This document shows, in pieces, positions 7,041 through 9,042 of a DNA stretch of 9,042 nucleotides. The position numbers and the translations under genes are program-made. The notes under the pieces are model-generated. The model saw only the letters and a program-made list of their open reading frames with translations. It searched no databases and was not told the DNA's origin. The stretch's first letter is position 1; each line of letters starts with the position of its first letter. Source of the stretch: Cytophagaceae bacterium (GTDB lineage Bacteria > Bacteroidota > Bacteroidia > Cytophagales > Flexibacteraceae); assembly GCA_947464365.1 (NCBI GenBank), contig CANHWS010000133.1, positions 1 to 9,042 of the forward strand, read 5' to 3'.

Positions 7041-7418
7041 ATGGCCACAAAATCCGGATCTGAACCCATAGGAGCAAACGGCCCAAAGGCCAAGGACCCC
7101 AACTTTTTTGCTTCGGTCTATGAAGTGGTGCGGCTAATTCCACCTGGGAGAGTCACAAGCTATGGCGCTATTGCTACCTACCTAGGCAGCAAGGGCAGCG
7201 CGCGCATGGTAGGCTGGGCAATGAATGCCAGCCATACCCAACCAGATATACCGGCTCATCGGGTGCTGAACCGAAATGGCCTATTAACTGGCAAACACCA
7301 TTTTGGTGAGCCCAACCTTATGGCTGATCTTCTGATTGCAGAAGGCATTATGGTGATTGAGAACCAGGTACAAAACCTAGCCGATATCTTTTGGGATCCG
7401 AATCTGGAATTATTGTAA
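7041..7418 (+). CDS. Alkyltransferase-like protein (MGMT family, no catalytic Cys)
   Basis: A 125-residue protein of the O6-alkylguanine-DNA alkyltransferase (MGMT/Ogt) C-terminal fold. After a 20-residue polar leader come the helix-turn-helix region FFASVYEVVRLIPPGRVTSYGAIA (Tyr41), the arginine-finger helix SARMVGWAMNAS (Arg55) and the active-site strand IPAHRVLNRNG. True methyltransferases have PCHR; here Ala72 replaces the cysteine, so the protein cannot take up an alkyl group. Family knowledge: such ATL proteins bind and flip O6-alkylguanine and hand the lesion to nucleotide excision repair. The C-terminus (TGKHHFGEP ... FWDPNLELL) matches the Bacteroidota version as I recall it. It lies 26 bases behind smc on the same strand, so co-transcription is likely. 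The start is uncertain: residues 1-20 look unstructured, but there is no better start before VYEVVRLIP. Loss of activity is inferred from the residue change. Confidence 0.9.
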   Translation: MATKSGSEPIGANGPKAKDPNFFASVYEVVRLIPPGRVTSYGAIATYLGSKGSARMVGWAMNASHTQPDIPAHRVLNRNGLLTGKHHFGEPNLMADLLIAEGIMVIENQVQNLADIFWDPNLELL

Positions 7419-7445
7419 GGCCGTACCACTTAGCCGAGGATAACC

Positions 7446-7901
7446 CTAGGCAACCATACGCTTGTACCCAAACAAGAAGGCACCATAGCTGGTAGGCAGC
7501 GTGCTCACGAACTCGTTATAGGACTGTAGCGCCGTTTGGTAATGATGCAACATCTGGGCAGCTGCCACCAGCTTGGGCCTCACATCATACAAAGGGGAAG
7601 CTGCGGGAGCTTGGGCCAAAAGGGTAAACATTGCTTTATCTGCCTCTAACCAAGTCATTTTGCTAATCGCGTCCGGATTGGTGGCCACGGCAGGCAGCTG
7701 CCCCAACAACTTTCTTAAAGGGGCTGGTAAGGATTCCTGATCCAGCAAGGACAAGGCCGCAAACAAAGCAGCCGACAATTCCTGATAGGCCAACTTTTTG
7801 GCCACAACTGCCCTATAAGAACGTGCTAGCGTGCTGTGGGTCAGCAGCAGCAGGATGGTCGTAACACAAACAAACCAGATAACGAGAGGCACATAACCCA
7901 T
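7446..7901 (-). CDS. LemA-like membrane-anchored protein
   Basis: A 151-residue protein with one N-terminal membrane helix (residues about 3-21, PLVIWFVCVTTILLLL) followed by an all-helical soluble part. The N-terminal anchor, the helical body and the ending YQTALQSYNEFVSTLP ... AFLFGYKR (121-148) follow the plan of LemA-family proteins, which end in (R)YN...YN...FPS...FGF. The central LemA motif R-x-DLIPNL is not visible, so this is a divergent member at best. The function of LemA proteins is poorly known. The frame stays open for 42 codons upstream of the chosen ATG (back to a TAA at 8028-8030) without ATG, GTG or TTG, so the ATG at 7899-7901 is the only ordinary start. The gene follows the S41 protease gene in the same direction after 169 bases and converges with the ATL gene, leaving 27 bases with no obvious terminator between them. 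Confidence 0.65.
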   Translation of the reverse strand: MGYVPLVIWFVCVTTILLLLTHSTLARSYRAVVAKKLAYQELSAALFAALSLLDQESLPAPLRKLLGQLPAVATNPDAISKMTWLEADKAMFTLLAQAPAASPLYDVRPKLVAAAQMLHHYQTALQSYNEFVSTLPTSYGAFLFGYKRMVA

Positions 7902-7910
7902 AGTAGTAGT

Positions 7911-7928
7911 GGCAAGACGGTACTTGCC
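7911..7928 (-). repeat. 6-bp perfect inverted repeat just before the LemA-like start
   Basis: GGCAAG (7911-7916) and CTTGCC (7923-7928) flank a 6-base loop. In the leftward transcript this hairpin would end 9 bases before the ATG, separated from it by ACTACTACT. It could limit ribosome access, or be part of a longer coding frame, because the same bases also read as open codons (GKYRLA). It is short, so significance is modest. Confidence 0.35.
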
Positions 7929-8070
7929 AGCTGCAAATTTAGCAGGTTTGCGGGGTTGTGGTGTGGGTTTGCTTGATTCGGAGGCTTGTTGGACCTTGAT
8001 TAGTGGTAAGGGAATGCCTGCCCTACTTTATTAGATCCAGAAAGACACCGATTCAGACCAACACTCCCCC

Positions 8071-9042
8071 TTACTTCCTCCCCTTCAAAATAGCCCCATA
8101 CTCAGCAGGGTTGTTGAGCAACTTAACAGCTGCCTGGATGTCGGTATCATTGTCAAAGCCGGCCTCTAGGGCACCACGCTCGAAGTAATAGCGCGATACG
8201 ATGTTGGCCTCTAATACCTCTTTAACCTCCTCGCGGAACTTGACTAGGTCTTGCTCCTTGCTGTGAGATAGCTTTTTGCGCAGAGACTCCAGCTGGTCTT
8301 TGATGGCATCATAAGACTGCTCCTTTTTGGCATGGGTCTCTAGGTCCTTAATCGAGGCCTCTACCTTGGTGGTATAGTCAAAATCTTTGTCGGCCAACCA
8401 CTTATAGAAGGCATCCATCTCGGCATTGGTCAGCTGGAAGGCCTGCGGGGCTGCAATCGTAGGGTGTGACCAATAATATTCGGTCGCATAGTCAAAGAAC
8501 AATCCTTTGGACTCAATGCCAATGGTGATCGGGGCAACGGTCTGCTTTTCGGTCACGATGTCTGGGGCCACACCACCACCATCATATACCAAACGGCCAG
8601 ATACGGTCTTGAAGGTTTGCTTTAGGGAGTCAGGGATTTTGCCCACGCTGCCATCCTCATTGCGGTGGCTATAGTCAATGGCCTGGATACAACGGCCTGA
8701 CGGGATGTAATACTTGGCAGTCGTGATCTTGAGCTGCGAGTTATAGGTCAGCGGACGGGTGGCCTGCACCAATCCTTTACCGAAGGTGCGCTGGCCGATC
8801 AAGACCCCACGGTCATAATCTTGTAGCGTACCACTCACGATTTCCGAGGCAGAGGCAGAACGGCTATTGGTCAGGACCACAATCGGAATATCGGTATCCA
8901 GTGGTGGGTTGAGGGCACGGTAGGTTTTGTTCCACTCAGCTACCTTTCCTTTGGTCGTGACGACCTCTTTGTCCTTAGGTACAAAGAGGTTGCAGACATT
9001 AACAGCCTCATTCAGCAGCCCCCCAGGGTTATCCCGCAGGTC
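8071..9042 (-). CDS. ctpA: S41 carboxyl-terminal processing peptidase (CtpA/Prc type), N-terminus outside window
   Basis: A serine/lysine protease of family S41 that cleaves substrate proteins near their C-termini, normally in the periplasm or anchored to the membrane. The frame is open from base 9042; 323 residues are present, and the signal sequence and PDZ domain lie to the right. The fragment starts DLRDNPGGLLNEAVNVCNLF, the conserved LDLRxNPGG core strand. The nucleophile region NSRSASASEIVSGTLQDY puts catalytic Ser at residue 64 of the fragment (bases 8853-8851), and GQRTFGKGLVQ puts the catalytic Lys at residue 89 (8778-8776). The 25-residue spacing equals that of E. coli Prc Ser452/Lys477. 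Next comes TAKYYIPSGRCIQ, and beyond the catalytic core a charged helical tail (about 215-323) with LETHAKKEQ and LRKKLSHSKEQ. The GTG at 8880 is internal, since family sequence continues upstream. The LemA-like gene lies downstream; no clear terminator separates them. Confidence 0.94.
   Translation of the reverse strand, partial: DLRDNPGGLLNEAVNVCNLFVPKDKEVVTTKGKVAEWNKTYRALNPPLDTDIPIVVLTNSRSASASEIVSGTLQDYDRGVLIGQRTFGKGLVQATRPLTYNSQLKITTAKYYIPSGRCIQAIDYSHRNEDGSVGKIPDSLKQTFKTVSGRLVYDGGGVAPDIVTEKQTVAPITIGIESKGLFFDYATEYYWSHPTIAAPQAFQLTNAEMDAFYKWLADKDFDYTTKVEASIKDLETHAKKEQSYDAIKDQLESLRKKLSHSKEQDLVKFREEVKEVLEANIVSRYYFERGALEAGFDNDTDIQAAVKLLNNPAEYGAILKGRK

Overview
This window looks like ordinary chromosome from a Bacteroidota bacterium, probably of the Cytophagia/Cytophagales type. 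The SMC protein has the wording usual for that phylum around its ATPase motifs (KPAPFCIFDEVDAPLDDAN, IELKMVEDLL). The 466-residue hypothetical protein ends in a domain I associate with Bacteroidota. Start codons lack well-placed Shine-Dalgarno sequences, and one intergenic region carries a TAnnTTTG-type -7 element. Genus and species cannot be set from the sequence alone.

Layout, left to right. (1) 3-578, plus strand: the C-terminal part of argC (arginine biosynthesis), cut by the window edge. (2) 579-1422: about 840 bases without a convincing intact gene. It holds two small hairpins, a decayed IS3-type transposase tail on the minus strand, an imperfect 16-base direct repeat and a good intrinsic terminator for the leftward gene that follows. 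(3) 1423-2823, minus strand: a conserved hypothetical protein with folded ends and a long low-complexity middle. (4) 2824-3477: an AT-rich divergent intergenic region with a likely leftward promoter, two inverted repeats and one doubtful 69-codon ORF. (5) 3478-7014, plus strand: full-length smc. (6) 7041-7418, plus strand: an alkyltransferase-like (ATL) protein 26 bases downstream, probably co-transcribed with smc. (7) 7446-7901, minus strand: a small membrane-anchored protein resembling LemA, converging on the ATL gene. (8) 8071-9042, minus strand: the catalytic and C-terminal part of an S41 carboxyl-terminal processing protease, cut by the right edge.

The genes do not form one pathway. The functional themes are chromosome organisation and DNA-damage recognition (smc plus ATL), envelope or protein quality control (S41 protease plus LemA-like protein), and amino-acid biosynthesis (argC). 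I found no CRISPR array, tRNA, rRNA, intact mobile element, toxin-antitoxin pair or defence island. The items most worth a second look are the uncharacterised 466-residue protein, the cysteine-less ATL next to smc, the open frame without a start codon upstream of the LemA-like gene, the possible frameshifted mini-gene before smc, and the scar-like region behind argC.
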